Shown in pieces: positions 37,918 through 47,521 of a stretch of 64,000 bases of DNA (its first letter is position 1; every line of letters begins with the position of its first letter). The stretch covers positions 1 through 64,000 of the forward strand of contig JANQMC010000050.1 of NCBI GenBank assembly GCA_028280305.1, read 5' to 3'. Source of the stretch: Pelagibius sp. (GTDB taxonomy: Bacteria; Pseudomonadota; Alphaproteobacteria; Kiloniellales; Kiloniellaceae). Under the pieces are notes generated by a model. The model did no database searches, was not told the DNA's origin, and worked only from the letters and a program-made list of their open reading frames with translations. Both the position numbers and the translations under genes were made by a program.

Positions 37918-38701
37918 AGACCACGCGGTAAGCACCGCTGAGAGCGAGGACCCAGCTCTGCCGCGACTCCATGCCTGCGGGCAGATAGAAATAGGTCAGC
38001 CCGTCGCTGTGCAGGATACCGGGCATCTGCAATACCCGCTCACGCTCGGACCGGCTTTGCCCTGGCGTTCGCATGGTCGTCTCCTGCCACATGGTCACGT
38101 CGAAGCTACCCGGCGCCCAGCCTTCGACAGCGTAGCCGTCGGCGGCGATCGCCACATCCGGTGTTGGCGGCAGCAGTGGTAGCGCGTCCTTCAGCGGCAA
38201 GCCCCCATATGTAAAGTTGTTGCTGAGATCATACAGCTTCCAGACTTCACCAAGCTTGGCCTCGATCATGACATGACCGTCGTAGTAGTTGGTTGGCGCT
38301 GCACCCGTTAAGGCATTGCAGATCCGCGCCTCGACCCCCAGGGAATCGCAGATCGCCTTGGCCCATTCCACCGTCTTGCCGCACAGCATCGACAGTTTCG
38401 AAGTAACCGCTTTGTTCGTCATGGCCGAAACCGAAAGGGCTTCATCCGCCCTGCCGTTGACCACGACCCAGGCAAGCCCCGACATCAGGGCATCCACGTC
38501 ACTGTGATAAACGAGTCGCTGCTGAGTCTGGCCGAGCGGATCCCAAAAACGGTAGAGCCCCTCCTCGGTGCAGTTGTAGTTGGCGCCGCCGAAGGTGTAG
38601 ACACCCGGCGGGATCACGAAGCCGGCAGGCAGCGCGCCGGCCGGCGGTTGTGTCGGCACGACGGTATCGATGTCGTTGTGAAATCGCTTGACGATTGGCA
38701 T
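37883..38701 (-). CDS. Transglutaminase-like cysteine protein
   Basis: 272 residues without a signal peptide. A Cys-His-Asp set with transglutaminase-like spacing is seen: C107 at the start of a helix (LCGKTVEWAKAICDSLGV), H143 in DGHVMIEA and D158 in WKLYDLSNN, each in the usual secondary-structure context. Such folds act as amidases, cross-linkers or proteases. It lies directly after the tail fibre gene (18 bp) in the late operon, so it may be part of, or processed with, the adhesion structure. Its 3' end overlaps the plus-strand methyltransferase gene. Confidence 0.6.
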   Translation of the reverse strand: MPIVKRFHNDIDTVVPTQPPAGALPAGFVIPPGVYTFGGANYNCTEEGLYRFWDPLGQTQQRLVYHSDVDALMSGLAWVVVNGRADEALSVSAMTNKAVTSKLSMLCGKTVEWAKAICDSLGVEARICNALTGAAPTNYYDGHVMIEAKLGEVWKLYDLSNNFTYGGLPLKDALPLLPPTPDVAIAADGYAVEGWAPGSFDVTMWQETTMRTPGQSRSERERVLQMPGILHSDGLTYFYLPAGMESRQSWVLALSGAYRVVSKTAWEGMFYP

Positions 38702-38718
38702 GAGTCTAAATCCTTGCT

Positions 38719-40137
38719 TTACCAGCCTGAGATTGGAATGGATGCGTTGAGCGACAGGGTCTGACCCGTTGACCCAACGGTGCTAGCATTTAGTTTTGCA
38801 AGTCCCTGCACCCCGGCTGCCATGTATCCGAAGGTGATGTAACCCACGTTGCTTTCGATGAGGGCGTGTCCGGACAATGCAACAGGCGCTGTTGACCACC
38901 ACGGTCCCGCCGATTGAATTGACGGCACCTTGCCGGCGTCCGAAGTCACGTTGGCATCGGTGCCGCCAAAGCCCAGCGTCATCCGCGCTTCGACTGACGT
39001 GGGAACGCCAAGTGTGAACTTCCCTCGGATCTCCAGCGTGTCGCCCACCCTGCGCGACCAGATTGACACTCCCGACGCAACGCCAAACCCGGTGAAGGTC
39101 GGCGTGTACTCGACCCAGTCAGTGATCTTCGCGTCGAAGGAACGAGAAACTTCGTCCCAGCCTGCCGCGCGGCGCTGCAGCACCAATCGCTTAGACAAAT
39201 CATCGAGCACGAAATCGCCCTCTGACAAGGCAAGGTTGCCGATGCCGTCCTTCACGGTCACCACGCGCGCGGCGTCCTCCGCACGAAGAGTCAGCACAGC
39301 GCCCTCGTAGAGCCCGATCGTGGAAATCGTGGTAACTTCATCGGCCGCCACGCCGTCCGGGTTGCCGCCATCCGCTTCCGTGTCCACGCTGTGATAGTTG
39401 GTTGTCGGCGTGATGCTTCCCGCGTCGATCGTCAGTTCTGTTGCTGCAGCGAGCAGCGGCACGCGCGCCGGATCGAGAAGCCCCCCGGCCTGTAGCACAG
39501 GAACATCACCTTCCGCCGTCCCGGCGCCCTGAGTCATGGAAACAAGTTGAAAGCGGTCGCCCGTGGCGTCGTAGACAAAGGTGCAGATCGCCGCGGCCGG
39601 CAAGCGCCCGGCCGGCACTGCCGCCCCGCCCGGCAAGACGATCGTCCGGGCCGCCAGATCGTTCACCTCCAGCGTCGGCGTTGTCGTCAGATTGGTGTTG
39701 GCGATGCGGGTCTTGAAAGTCATTCCCGCCACCAGTGCCGTCACTTTCGGCGATGGTGTGATGTTATAGGCGTCGGCGGTGCCACCGTCCGCCCAGAAGT
39801 CGGCATAGCCGAACAGCAGTTGCTCGACAGCCTGACCCGATACGGCGCTGTGGACGTAAATCTGTCCGTCCGCCGGCTGCCAGTTCACCGCAGCACCGGC
39901 GCTGCTCGATGCGATGATCGTGTCGCGCGTCAGCGTGTCCGGCGTGCCGCTGGCGACCGTGCCGATGCCGAACTCCTTCTTGCCGTCGCTATTGCGCGCG
40001 ACGTAATAGACCTGCGCATCGGCCCCTGCCCCGCTGACGAAGGACCGCCAGTTGGAGTCCGGCGGCCCGGCGAGGCTGTAAGTCCCGGTGCCGGTGGTCG
40101 CGGTCAGTTCAAGCACGTTCTCCGGTGCAACGGCCAT
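38719..40137 (-). CDS. Tail fibre / host-recognition protein
   Basis: 472 residues, rich in Thr, Ala, Gly and short beta strands. The N-terminal 170 residues (ENVLELTATTGTGTY; GTVASGTPDTLTRDTI) are of the type that attaches siphovirus fibres to the tail; the rest varies, with a beta-rich C-terminal part that probably binds the receptor. It follows the tail tip genes with a 1-bp gap. Identification rests on position and composition. Confidence 0.7.
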   Translation of the reverse strand: MAVAPENVLELTATTGTGTYSLAGPPDSNWRSFVSGAGADAQVYYVARNSDGKKEFGIGTVASGTPDTLTRDTIIASSSAGAAVNWQPADGQIYVHSAVSGQAVEQLLFGYADFWADGGTADAYNITPSPKVTALVAGMTFKTRIANTNLTTTPTLEVNDLAARTIVLPGGAAVPAGRLPAAAICTFVYDATGDRFQLVSMTQGAGTAEGDVPVLQAGGLLDPARVPLLAAATELTIDAGSITPTTNYHSVDTEADGGNPDGVAADEVTTISTIGLYEGAVLTLRAEDAARVVTVKDGIGNLALSEGDFVLDDLSKRLVLQRRAAGWDEVSRSFDAKITDWVEYTPTFTGFGVASGVSIWSRRVGDTLEIRGKFTLGVPTSVEARMTLGFGGTDANVTSDAGKVPSIQSAGPWWSTAPVALSGHALIESNVGYITFGYMAAGVQGLAKLNASTVGSTGQTLSLNASIPISGW

Positions 40138-40138
40138 A

Positions 40139-40951
40139 TCAGACCAACTCCTCGATACGGTAGCGTTTTACCCAGTTGCCCTGCCCGTCAGCGCCGGGGT
40201 AGTTCGGCGAGATCGGCGACAGCGAGCGCACCAGGCAGGTAAAAAGCCTTTGGTGCAGGCGCGTTGTTTCCTCCGGATCCATCGCAAAAACCAGATCGCG
40301 GGACAGCCCGCGCAGGCGGTCGAACTCGAAGAGATCGCCCCAGGCTTCCTCGGCCGACAAGGTATTGAACAGCGGTTCCCAGACACGCCGACGGCCGCCC
40401 TCGGTCGGGACAAGCCCGCCCCCGGCCGTTTCCGCCACTGTCGAAGTGTCGATCCAGCCGGCAGAGCTGCCGAAGCCGAAGTTCGTGGTGGGGCGAAAGG
40501 CGGAGGCCAGGATCAGTCGCCCGATCTCGAAATAGCCCGCGGGATTGGCGGCATCGAGGAAGTCGAAGCGCCACCACCGCCAGCTCTGTGACGGCCCCAG
40601 AGTGCGCAGCGAGTTGAGATGCGGCCAGGCCTCGGCGACATCGACCACATTGAGATCATAGGTCGCGTCGAAGCCGGGCGACGCTGTCAGATTGGCTTCG
40701 CTGGCCGCCGCCCTGACCCGCACCGTCGCCGCGTTGCTGCCGTTGTGCGACCCGAAGTAAAGCGTATCGATAGCCGGGGCGGCGCCCAGATCCAAGGTCG
40801 CAAACATCCCGGGCAGCGCTGTCCAGCGGCAGCGCTGCGAGGGCTGCAGGGTCAGCAGATTCCCGAAGCCCATGGCCTCGGCGACCGTGCCGCCGCCGGC
40901 GACACTGCCGGCATCGGAAAGCGCCGGCGAGGCGATCAAGCAATTGCCCAA
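40139..40951 (-). CDS. Conserved tail-tip associated protein
   Basis: 270 residues, beta-rich, with YFGSHNGSNAATVRVRA and WRWWRFDFLDAANPAGYFEIGRL segments typical of carbohydrate-binding or discoidin-like folds. The C-terminal third (LFEFDRLRGLSRDLVFAMDP) is a common module of alphaproteobacterial phage tail-tip operons. It starts 4 bp after the large hub gene. Function is inferred from position. Confidence 0.6.
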   Translation of the reverse strand: MGNCLIASPALSDAGSVAGGGTVAEAMGFGNLLTLQPSQRCRWTALPGMFATLDLGAAPAIDTLYFGSHNGSNAATVRVRAAASEANLTASPGFDATYDLNVVDVAEAWPHLNSLRTLGPSQSWRWWRFDFLDAANPAGYFEIGRLILASAFRPTTNFGFGSSAGWIDTSTVAETAGGGLVPTEGGRRRVWEPLFNTLSAEEAWGDLFEFDRLRGLSRDLVFAMDPEETTRLHQRLFTCLVRSLSPISPNYPGADGQGNWVKRYRIEELV

Positions 40952-40955
40952 AGCC

Positions 40956-43655
40956 TTAACCCCAGAGGGTCAGGCGCGGGTCGCGGAACCGCGCGCCTTC
41001 CTCAATGCCGATGACAACGAAGTCTTTCGGCAGGTCGTAGCGAACGTCGTTCGCTTGCTGCGTCGGTTTCAGCGTCACCGTGTCGCCGAGCCAGAGGCGG
41101 CGCCCGAGCCCCAGAGCCTGGCATTCATAGCTGTCCCGCAGAACGCCGTGCAGCGCCTGGCGCCGCGTCGCTTCCGCGCCGGCGTCGTCCTCTTCCGCCC
41201 AGAGCCCGATGCTCTCGGCATCCTCGGCAAGGCGATGCTTCGTGAGGACGGCCTCCGCTGTCGCGGCCGCCGGATTCGCGAAGCGCGCCGGCGTCGAATA
41301 GCGGTCACGCGCCTCTGCCGAAAGGCTGCCGGCCAGGCCGTCGGGATCCTGCACCACGCCGAGCGCAGCATGGCCGATACGCCAGCGCCAGGTCGGTTGC
41401 GGCCCCTGACGGCTCGGCCGCCGGCGCTCGCTGATATTGCTGTGATCCAGCACGGCAACCGGATTCTCCGGGGCCTTGAGCACGCCCACGGTCAAGAGAC
41501 CCAGAGGCGTGAAAGCCCACCAGCCGCCCGCGGAAGCCATGATTTCGGTCAGCGCCTGGGCAAAGTTCTTGACGTCCGGCCCCGACCACCAGCCCACCTC
41601 GCCCGGCTGGTCCAGATCCAGAGTCGCGAAGGCCGCCTCGTCCAGCTCGATCGGGGCCACGCCCGAGCGCGTCTCGACGAGGCGCCGCACGATGGCGCCA
41701 TGGGTCGCCGCGAAGTCGCCGCCGGTCGCATCGCCGCGGACATCGCAGGTGATCCGGCCGTCCGGCGAGGCGCCCAGCTTCAGCCAGGACCCCCCGTCGG
41801 TAATCGCCAAGGCGTACTCCCCCGGCTCGATATCCTGCCCCGCGCCTGTGGTCAGCGCCTTCAAGGCAGCATAGCTCGCCGGCACCTGGCCGCTGTCTGT
41901 CAACACCGCGCCACGATCCCGGACTTCAGTCAAGGCCTCGATCCGACCGTCATGAACATGAAAGATCAGAGACGGCGGGTCGTTCAGCACTGGTTCGACG
42001 TTTCGCTTGTCGCCGAGCACGATCGGCATCGGCGCGCCGGCCAGTTCTGCCGAGCCCTGCGCGTCACCTGCGCCGGTATAGAACCGCGTCTGCACCGGGC
42101 GATTGAGGATGGTCTGGCGGTCGCGCAGCTCCAGGATCAGATGCTCTTCCGTCCAGGAAACCGCGCCGATGGTGCCGACAAAAGCCTTTTCGAAGCGGCG
42201 GAAAGGATCGCCGCGATAGCCGGTGAACACTTCGAGCGTCCGCCCGGTCAGGCCGAGCCGCGTGACGGCATCCAGGGCGCCGTCGCCGTTAGCCAGGCGA
42301 ATGCTGCCGCTGCTTTCGCTGGCGCGGCCGTCGGGACGGCTGCCGCGAAAGGCCCGGACGGAGAACTCGTAACCCCGGCGCCCTTCGATCCTGGCATCGA
42401 AAGTCTTGTTTGCCGGGGTGTCGTCGGGACCGGAGGAATAGTCCGTATCGGCGACGCAGAACTGCCGCTCGCCGCCCAGCACCATGAAGGAAAGCCCTTC
42501 GCCCGGAAGCTGTTCCAGGCCAACCGGCCAGGGCGGCCCCGCGATGGTCGCGGCCAGGGTCTCGTCGTAGGCCGAAAACAGCACCGCCAGAACCTCTGAC
42601 TCGCGTTGCCACCGCGGCGCCGCGACGCGGATCGCCGGCGGCGCGGCTTCCGTGACGCTCTCCGCCGCCGCCGGCACTGCCGTGAAGTCATTGTTGATGG
42701 AGAAGACGGCGGGCGCGGCTTCCGTCAGGCTCTCCGCCCCCGCGGCGACCAGGGACACAGATTCCAGAACGGTGCCGATCAGGAAGATCTGCGGTCTGCC
42801 CGCCGTGCTGCCGAGGCTCGCAAAGACTTCGATCTTGCGGTCGCCATCCGCTTCCGCCAGAGCCAGGCTCACGCTCTGCGACGGGCGGAAAACCGCAGCC
42901 TCGCTGCTTCCTTTCTTCCGGATGCCCCATTGACCCGGCTGCGTACTGTCAAGGATCCAAAAGATCCCGGCGCGCGATCCTTCGGGCAGGGTCACTTCGG
43001 TCCAGATCGCGTCGGCGGCCGGCGTGACTTCCGTCGCGTTGTCTGGAAAGTTCACACCGCCGGTCAGCCAACCGCGCAAATAGAGGGACTCGCTACTGCT
43101 CCCGCGGTAAAACTCGAATTGCTGGCTGCCGTCAAGCCCCACGAGGTAGGCATGCAGGTTGTCTTTCTGTCTTTGGAGCGAGTCAGTCGACCCGGCCTTT
43201 CGGGCATAGACATCGGTCGCCCGCGGACGCGAAAACAGAAAAGCGGCTGTCGCCGTCTCGGAGCCGGTCAAGCCCGCGATGCTAACGGTCTCGTATGTCT
43301 CGCGGGTGCCCAGTCCGACGCCTTGGATCTCATCCGGAAACGTCGCCTCCGTTTCGAAGTAGGCGACCAGGTCCAGGACGATGTTGATCGTATCCCCGAC
43401 CCAGACTTCGATTTCCTTGGCGGGACTAAGGCCGCAGAAGTCGAAGGTCGCCGCGTTGGCGTCAAGCTCGTCGGCAAAGGCGACCGCCGCGCCTGGCTTG
43501 CGCAGCCCCCAATCGCGGTCGCCGTCAACAAGGTTGCGCACCCGGATCGCGACGCCGGTCGCCGCCGCCGAGACTTCGCTTGACAGGTCGATCGTGACCC
43601 AGGCATTCGCCGCGCCTGGCGACAGGGTGACAAAGGGATCCTTGAAGACGATCAT
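40956..43655 (-). CDS. Large tail tip/hub protein with duplicated N-terminal domains
   Basis: 899 residues. The C-terminal 550 or so form a tail hub-like region (RNVEPVLNDPPSLIFHVHDG; SNISERRRPSRQGPQ; WLGDTVTL). The N-terminus holds two related beta-sandwich units at about residues 1-115 and 205-310 that share a WTxxxLxx...WGxRKxGxxxAxxF...IEV pattern, an internal duplication probably for surface binding. It starts with a 4-bp overlap with the preceding gene. Copy 3 of the dispersed palindrome lies near its 3' end. Confidence 0.65.
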   Translation of the reverse strand: MIVFKDPFVTLSPGAANAWVTIDLSSEVSAAATGVAIRVRNLVDGDRDWGLRKPGAAVAFADELDANAATFDFCGLSPAKEIEVWVGDTINIVLDLVAYFETEATFPDEIQGVGLGTRETYETVSIAGLTGSETATAAFLFSRPRATDVYARKAGSTDSLQRQKDNLHAYLVGLDGSQQFEFYRGSSSESLYLRGWLTGGVNFPDNATEVTPAADAIWTEVTLPEGSRAGIFWILDSTQPGQWGIRKKGSSEAAVFRPSQSVSLALAEADGDRKIEVFASLGSTAGRPQIFLIGTVLESVSLVAAGAESLTEAAPAVFSINNDFTAVPAAAESVTEAAPPAIRVAAPRWQRESEVLAVLFSAYDETLAATIAGPPWPVGLEQLPGEGLSFMVLGGERQFCVADTDYSSGPDDTPANKTFDARIEGRRGYEFSVRAFRGSRPDGRASESSGSIRLANGDGALDAVTRLGLTGRTLEVFTGYRGDPFRRFEKAFVGTIGAVSWTEEHLILELRDRQTILNRPVQTRFYTGAGDAQGSAELAGAPMPIVLGDKRNVEPVLNDPPSLIFHVHDGRIEALTEVRDRGAVLTDSGQVPASYAALKALTTGAGQDIEPGEYALAITDGGSWLKLGASPDGRITCDVRGDATGGDFAATHGAIVRRLVETRSGVAPIELDEAAFATLDLDQPGEVGWWSGPDVKNFAQALTEIMASAGGWWAFTPLGLLTVGVLKAPENPVAVLDHSNISERRRPSRQGPQPTWRWRIGHAALGVVQDPDGLAGSLSAEARDRYSTPARFANPAAATAEAVLTKHRLAEDAESIGLWAEEDDAGAEATRRQALHGVLRDSYECQALGLGRRLWLGDTVTLKPTQQANDVRYDLPKDFVVIGIEEGARFRDPRLTLWG
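41040..41054. repeat. Dispersed palindrome, copy 3
   Basis: GCGAACGTCGTTCGC, identical to copy 2, within the tail hub gene where it again encodes Ala-Asn-Asp-Val-Arg. Confidence 0.7.
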
Positions 43656-44059
43656 GCCGGCGCTGCCGACTGGCGGTCTGTGATGGTCTGCGCTTCGATC
43701 GTCCCGACTTGGCCGGCCGACACCGCGATCGGCGCCGCCAAGGGCCTAACATGCTTCAGCCTCGAATTCACGGTGTCCACCCAGGCGACGTGATCGGCCG
43801 TACCATCGATGCTGATCGGCACGCTGCCCTGCGCATTCGAGACCAGCTTGCGGCCGTCGACATCGCCGGCACTCGGCCCGGTGAAGTCGGCGGCCGAGAC
43901 GGTTACTTCGCCCAGGCGTTTGCCCGAGCCCACGCCGAAGTTCGTTTGGGCTTCAGAGAAGTTAGCCGGCTCACCCGCGCAGAGCACAAGCCGGGTGGTG
44001 TTGTTCTTCAGATCGTTCAGCTTGGCGTCGAGCGCCTGGGAATCGTCCGCGTAGCCCAT
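43652..44059 (-). CDS. Small tail-region protein, unknown function
   Basis: 135 residues. The first 25 are helical (DSQALDAKLNDLKNNTTRLV) and the rest beta-rich with many Val and Ala. It sits between tape measure and hub genes, overlapping the hub start by 4 bp, where a distal-tail or initiator protein is usually found. No family recognised. Confidence 0.55.
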   Translation of the reverse strand: MGYADDSQALDAKLNDLKNNTTRLVLCAGEPANFSEAQTNFGVGSGKRLGEVTVSAADFTGPSAGDVDGRKLVSNAQGSVPISIDGTADHVAWVDTVNSRLKHVRPLAAPIAVSAGQVGTIEAQTITDRQSAAPA

Positions 44060-44066
44060 GGTTACC

Positions 44067-47000
44067 TCACGCTGCCTGCTTTTTCAGTTCGGCCAGAATG
44101 TCCTCCAACGCCGTGATCACGGCGGCCTGCCCCTCTTCGCCCTTGTTAAGAGCATCGATAATCCTCACGGCATCAAAGGCCTGGCGGTCAGAGGCAGCCG
44201 CGATGGCCGCAGCCGTGTTGTCGTTGGCCCCGCCGGCCCCGCCGATCCGGCTCTGCACAACGGCCTGCACCCGCGCCAGGTCATCGAAGAAGTTGGTCGA
44301 GCTGGCGTTGAAGCTCCGCGACGCACCGATGAACTCCCGGCCCAGGGTGATGATCCGTTGCGCCGAGGCGCCCTGGGCGACCGCTGCCTCGAAGGCGCCA
44401 CGGGCGCCGGACAGCGCATTGCCCGGCGCCGCGCCTGAGAGACCGCCGAAGGTGATCTCGTTCAGGAAATCCGACAGGCCGTTGTTGCTCTGCTCGATCA
44501 CCCGCGCGCGCTCCAGGGCGTTCAGCTTCTCCAGCGCGACCAGGTCAGCGCCGAGGGCCTTGGCTTCCTTCAGGCGTTCTTCCTGGGTCTTCGCTAGGTC
44601 ATCCAGGGCCGCCTGCATCGGATCGGTGAAGCCGAGAATCGACAACTGGATCGCGTCGTCGAAACCTTCCGTCAGGTCCTGCAGCGCCTTGGCGTGCAGC
44701 TCCTCGATCTTTGTCACCTCCAGCCCCAGCGCCTCGGCGCGGCTGGCCGCATCTTCGAAGGCCGCCTCCAGGTCCTTGATGGCCTGCTCGGCCTGGGTGA
44801 TTTCCTCGACATCGAACAGCTCGTCGCCGAGGATCGCCTGGGCGAGCGAAACATTCGCGGAGAACTCGTCCAGGTCTTTGCTGATCTGGCCGGCGCGCCG
44901 CACCGCATCCCCCAAGGCCGGATCGATCCCTCCCAACTGCGAGCCGCTGAATCCGAAGAGGACAGACTGTTCAACCGCGCTGCGGTAGTCGGTGCCGAGC
45001 GCGCGGTCTAGACGCCCTTCGTTGTAGGCCCGGCCGACCCGGAACTGGCCGCCGAAAGTACCGACCTGGTTGACGCCGGCATTGATGATCTCGGCCCCCA
45101 GCGCCTCGGTAATGGCGTTGAAGGTACTGGCCACGTCCCGCGCGAAGCGTTCCGCCTCGGCACGGTTGCCGCCGTTGTCCGCGTTGGCGGTGCCGAAAAC
45201 GAGCGCACCGTTGGAGACGCCGAGACTGGCGACCGCGTTGGGCCCGACCGTCCGCCCGTCGCCGCCGAACAGACCGCCGAACAGACCGCCACCGCCACCG
45301 CCGATCAGACCGCCCAGGATGGTGCCGACGCCTGGAAGAATCGCGGAGCCGATTGCGGCGCCCGCGGCCGCGCCGACGCCGGAGCCGATGGTGCCGCCGA
45401 CCGGGTTGCCGCCAACCAAGCTGTTCAGCAGCGAACCCGCGCCGAAGCCAAGACCGGCACCGCCGAGGAAGCTGCTAAAGGTGGTCGAGCCGAAGAGGCC
45501 ACCCGTCGAGGCAGCATTGCTGAGGCCGCCCGGCACCGCCGCCACGCCGAGGTTGGCCGCCGCGCCACCAGGCGCCGCGAAGCCGAGACTGGCGCCGAAG
45601 CTGTTGAGCGCCGTCGTCAGGCTGCCGGCCGAGCCGAACAGGCTGTCGAGGCCTGGAATGGAAGGTACGCCGAACCCGAAGCCACCACCCCCGCCACCGG
45701 GCAGCGACGATGCCGAGGCACCAAGTTGGCCAGCTAGGCCGCCGAGGCCTGCCGCATTCAGAACGCCCCCGACCACCGGCCGGAACACCAGCAACGCGGC
45801 GATCTCGCCCGCCGTGCGGACCATGATCCGCTTTAGGGCATCCGACAGCTTTTCGAAGCTATCGACGCCGCCGTCGAAGACATCGGTGAAGAAGTCGGCA
45901 AAGGAGTCCTGGATGCCGTCGATAGCATTCAGGAAGGGCTGCTGCATCAGCCGCGCCTCTTCCTCCCGCGCCCGCTTCAGATCCTCCGCGGCCTGTTCTG
46001 CCGCGCGGACGCGCTCGGCTTCTGCTTCGGTCAGGGCGTCAATGGACCGCCGCAACTCGGCGTTCGCAAAGACAAGGTCCGAGATTTCTCGACCTTCCGC
46101 TGACATGATGTCTACGCCGGCAGCGCGGAGCTGATTGGTCGTTTCGATAGCGGTGTTGGTTCGCCAAACGTCGGAGCGCAGACCCCTGTGGGCTTGCTCT
46201 AAGGCGGTCAGTTCCTCGTTTTCAATGCGAAGCTGTTTAACAACATCCTCGACAGCCTTACCGTGGGCCGCCACCGCCGGCGTGCCACCGCTCGCGATGG
46301 TTTGGCCCATCTTCGTTACGTCGACGATGACATCGTCGATACTCGCACCGAAGGCCTCATAGGCAAGCGCCGCGGCCGCAGCCATGGCGGCGACCTGGGC
46401 GACCGCCGTGATCAGGTTCGCCCGCATCACGATCGACAGCAACCGGGCGCCCTTGGCCGCGGCCGCGGTGGCCACGACGAACTTGCCCACCGCCACCGCC
46501 ATGCCGACGAAGACCGCGGCCGCCTTCATGGCGATCAGCGCAGCCAGCACCGCGGCGATCTCCCGGATGTTGCGGGCGACGAATTCCGCCGCCGCGGCAA
46601 CCCCGCGCATGGAGACGCCGACCGCGTGGCCGAAGTTCTGGCCGATCTCCCGCGCCTCGCGCATCGAGGCGGCGGAGGCGTCGACCGCACCGGCCATGCC
46701 CAAGACAATCTCGGTATCGAAGCCCGCCTGGAAAGCGCGCTGCAGGAGCGTGACCTGGTCGTTCAACTGCTCGGACGCGGCCAGCATTTCATTGCTGCGC
46801 AGCGTAACAGCCACCATCTCATCGCTAACGGTCCCCGTCGATTCCGCCAGCAAGACCATGTTGGTGCCCGCCGTCCGTCCGAAGGCCGCCGCCGACAAGG
46901 CGAGGCGGTCGAAATCGTTCGGCGCCCGGGCGATGGCGGTGAGCATGATGTCCAGCGCCTCGCCGGTGCTGTTCGCAGCGAGGAGCTGGTTCTTTAGAGA

Positions 47001-47444
47001 GACGTTGGCCTTATCGAGAAAGGTTGTCAGGGTGCCGGTGCCGGCGCGCAGCTCGCCCACCTTCTTGATGAACTGCGCCGCGCTCGCGTCCATTTGCTGG
47101 ATGGTGACCCCCGTCACCTCGCCCCGGATCCGGAACTCCTGCAGCGCCTCCGCGGCTAGGCCGATCCGCCGCGCCTGCTTGTTGAGCGCGTCGGCATTGT
47201 CGAGGGCCGCCTTCGTGAAGCCCTGGAACTGACGCACCGCCAGGGCGCCGGCTAGGGAGGCCGCCCCGGCCCGCATGGTCCGGAAAGCGCGGTTCACCCC
47301 GCGCGAGGCGTTCTGCACCTCGCGCAGGGCGCGCTTCTGGATCGCCGTCTGCTTCTTCAGCAGCGAGGTAGTCTTCTGAAGGTTCCGCTCGAAGGCCGCG
47401 GACTTCAGCGCCATGTCGGCAACCAGCGATCCGATACTTGCCAT
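44067..47444 (-). CDS. Tail tape measure protein
   Basis: 1125 residues, the longest gene in the prophage. It has an N-terminal coiled region (FERNLQKTTSLLKKQTAIQK), a long helical body, a hydrophobic stretch at about 290-360, a Gly-rich low-complexity stretch at about 565-740 and a charged helical C-terminus. By the usual rule of about 0.15 nm per residue it predicts a tail near 170 nm. The start MASIGSLVADMALKSAAF is typical of siphovirus tape measure proteins. It follows the frameshifted chaperone cassette. Confidence 0.88.
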   Translation of the reverse strand: MASIGSLVADMALKSAAFERNLQKTTSLLKKQTAIQKRALREVQNASRGVNRAFRTMRAGAASLAGALAVRQFQGFTKAALDNADALNKQARRIGLAAEALQEFRIRGEVTGVTIQQMDASAAQFIKKVGELRAGTGTLTTFLDKANVSLKNQLLAANSTGEALDIMLTAIARAPNDFDRLALSAAAFGRTAGTNMVLLAESTGTVSDEMVAVTLRSNEMLAASEQLNDQVTLLQRAFQAGFDTEIVLGMAGAVDASAASMREAREIGQNFGHAVGVSMRGVAAAAEFVARNIREIAAVLAALIAMKAAAVFVGMAVAVGKFVVATAAAAKGARLLSIVMRANLITAVAQVAAMAAAAALAYEAFGASIDDVIVDVTKMGQTIASGGTPAVAAHGKAVEDVVKQLRIENEELTALEQAHRGLRSDVWRTNTAIETTNQLRAAGVDIMSAEGREISDLVFANAELRRSIDALTEAEAERVRAAEQAAEDLKRAREEEARLMQQPFLNAIDGIQDSFADFFTDVFDGGVDSFEKLSDALKRIMVRTAGEIAALLVFRPVVGGVLNAAGLGGLAGQLGASASSLPGGGGGGFGFGVPSIPGLDSLFGSAGSLTTALNSFGASLGFAAPGGAAANLGVAAVPGGLSNAASTGGLFGSTTFSSFLGGAGLGFGAGSLLNSLVGGNPVGGTIGSGVGAAAGAAIGSAILPGVGTILGGLIGGGGGGLFGGLFGGDGRTVGPNAVASLGVSNGALVFGTANADNGGNRAEAERFARDVASTFNAITEALGAEIINAGVNQVGTFGGQFRVGRAYNEGRLDRALGTDYRSAVEQSVLFGFSGSQLGGIDPALGDAVRRAGQISKDLDEFSANVSLAQAILGDELFDVEEITQAEQAIKDLEAAFEDAASRAEALGLEVTKIEELHAKALQDLTEGFDDAIQLSILGFTDPMQAALDDLAKTQEERLKEAKALGADLVALEKLNALERARVIEQSNNGLSDFLNEITFGGLSGAAPGNALSGARGAFEAAVAQGASAQRIITLGREFIGASRSFNASSTNFFDDLARVQAVVQSRIGGAGGANDNTAAAIAAASDRQAFDAVRIIDALNKGEEGQAAVITALEDILAELKKQAA

Positions 47445-47470
47445 GGTTAGACTGTCACCTCCCTAGTGCC

Positions 47471-47507
47471 CGCCTCGACGGCGCAATGCGCCGGTGTGAC
47501 GGGGCGG
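47471..47507. repeat. 37-bp hairpin repeat, downstream copy
   Basis: One of two direct repeats (36 of 37 bases identical) flanking the tail chaperone genes. It contains GGCGCA-A-TGCGCC and, on the minus strand, an outer CCGCC/GGCGG pairing, so it can fold as a nested hairpin between the chaperone stop and the tape measure start. Confidence 0.75.
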
Positions 47508-47521
47508 GCACCCCATAAGAC

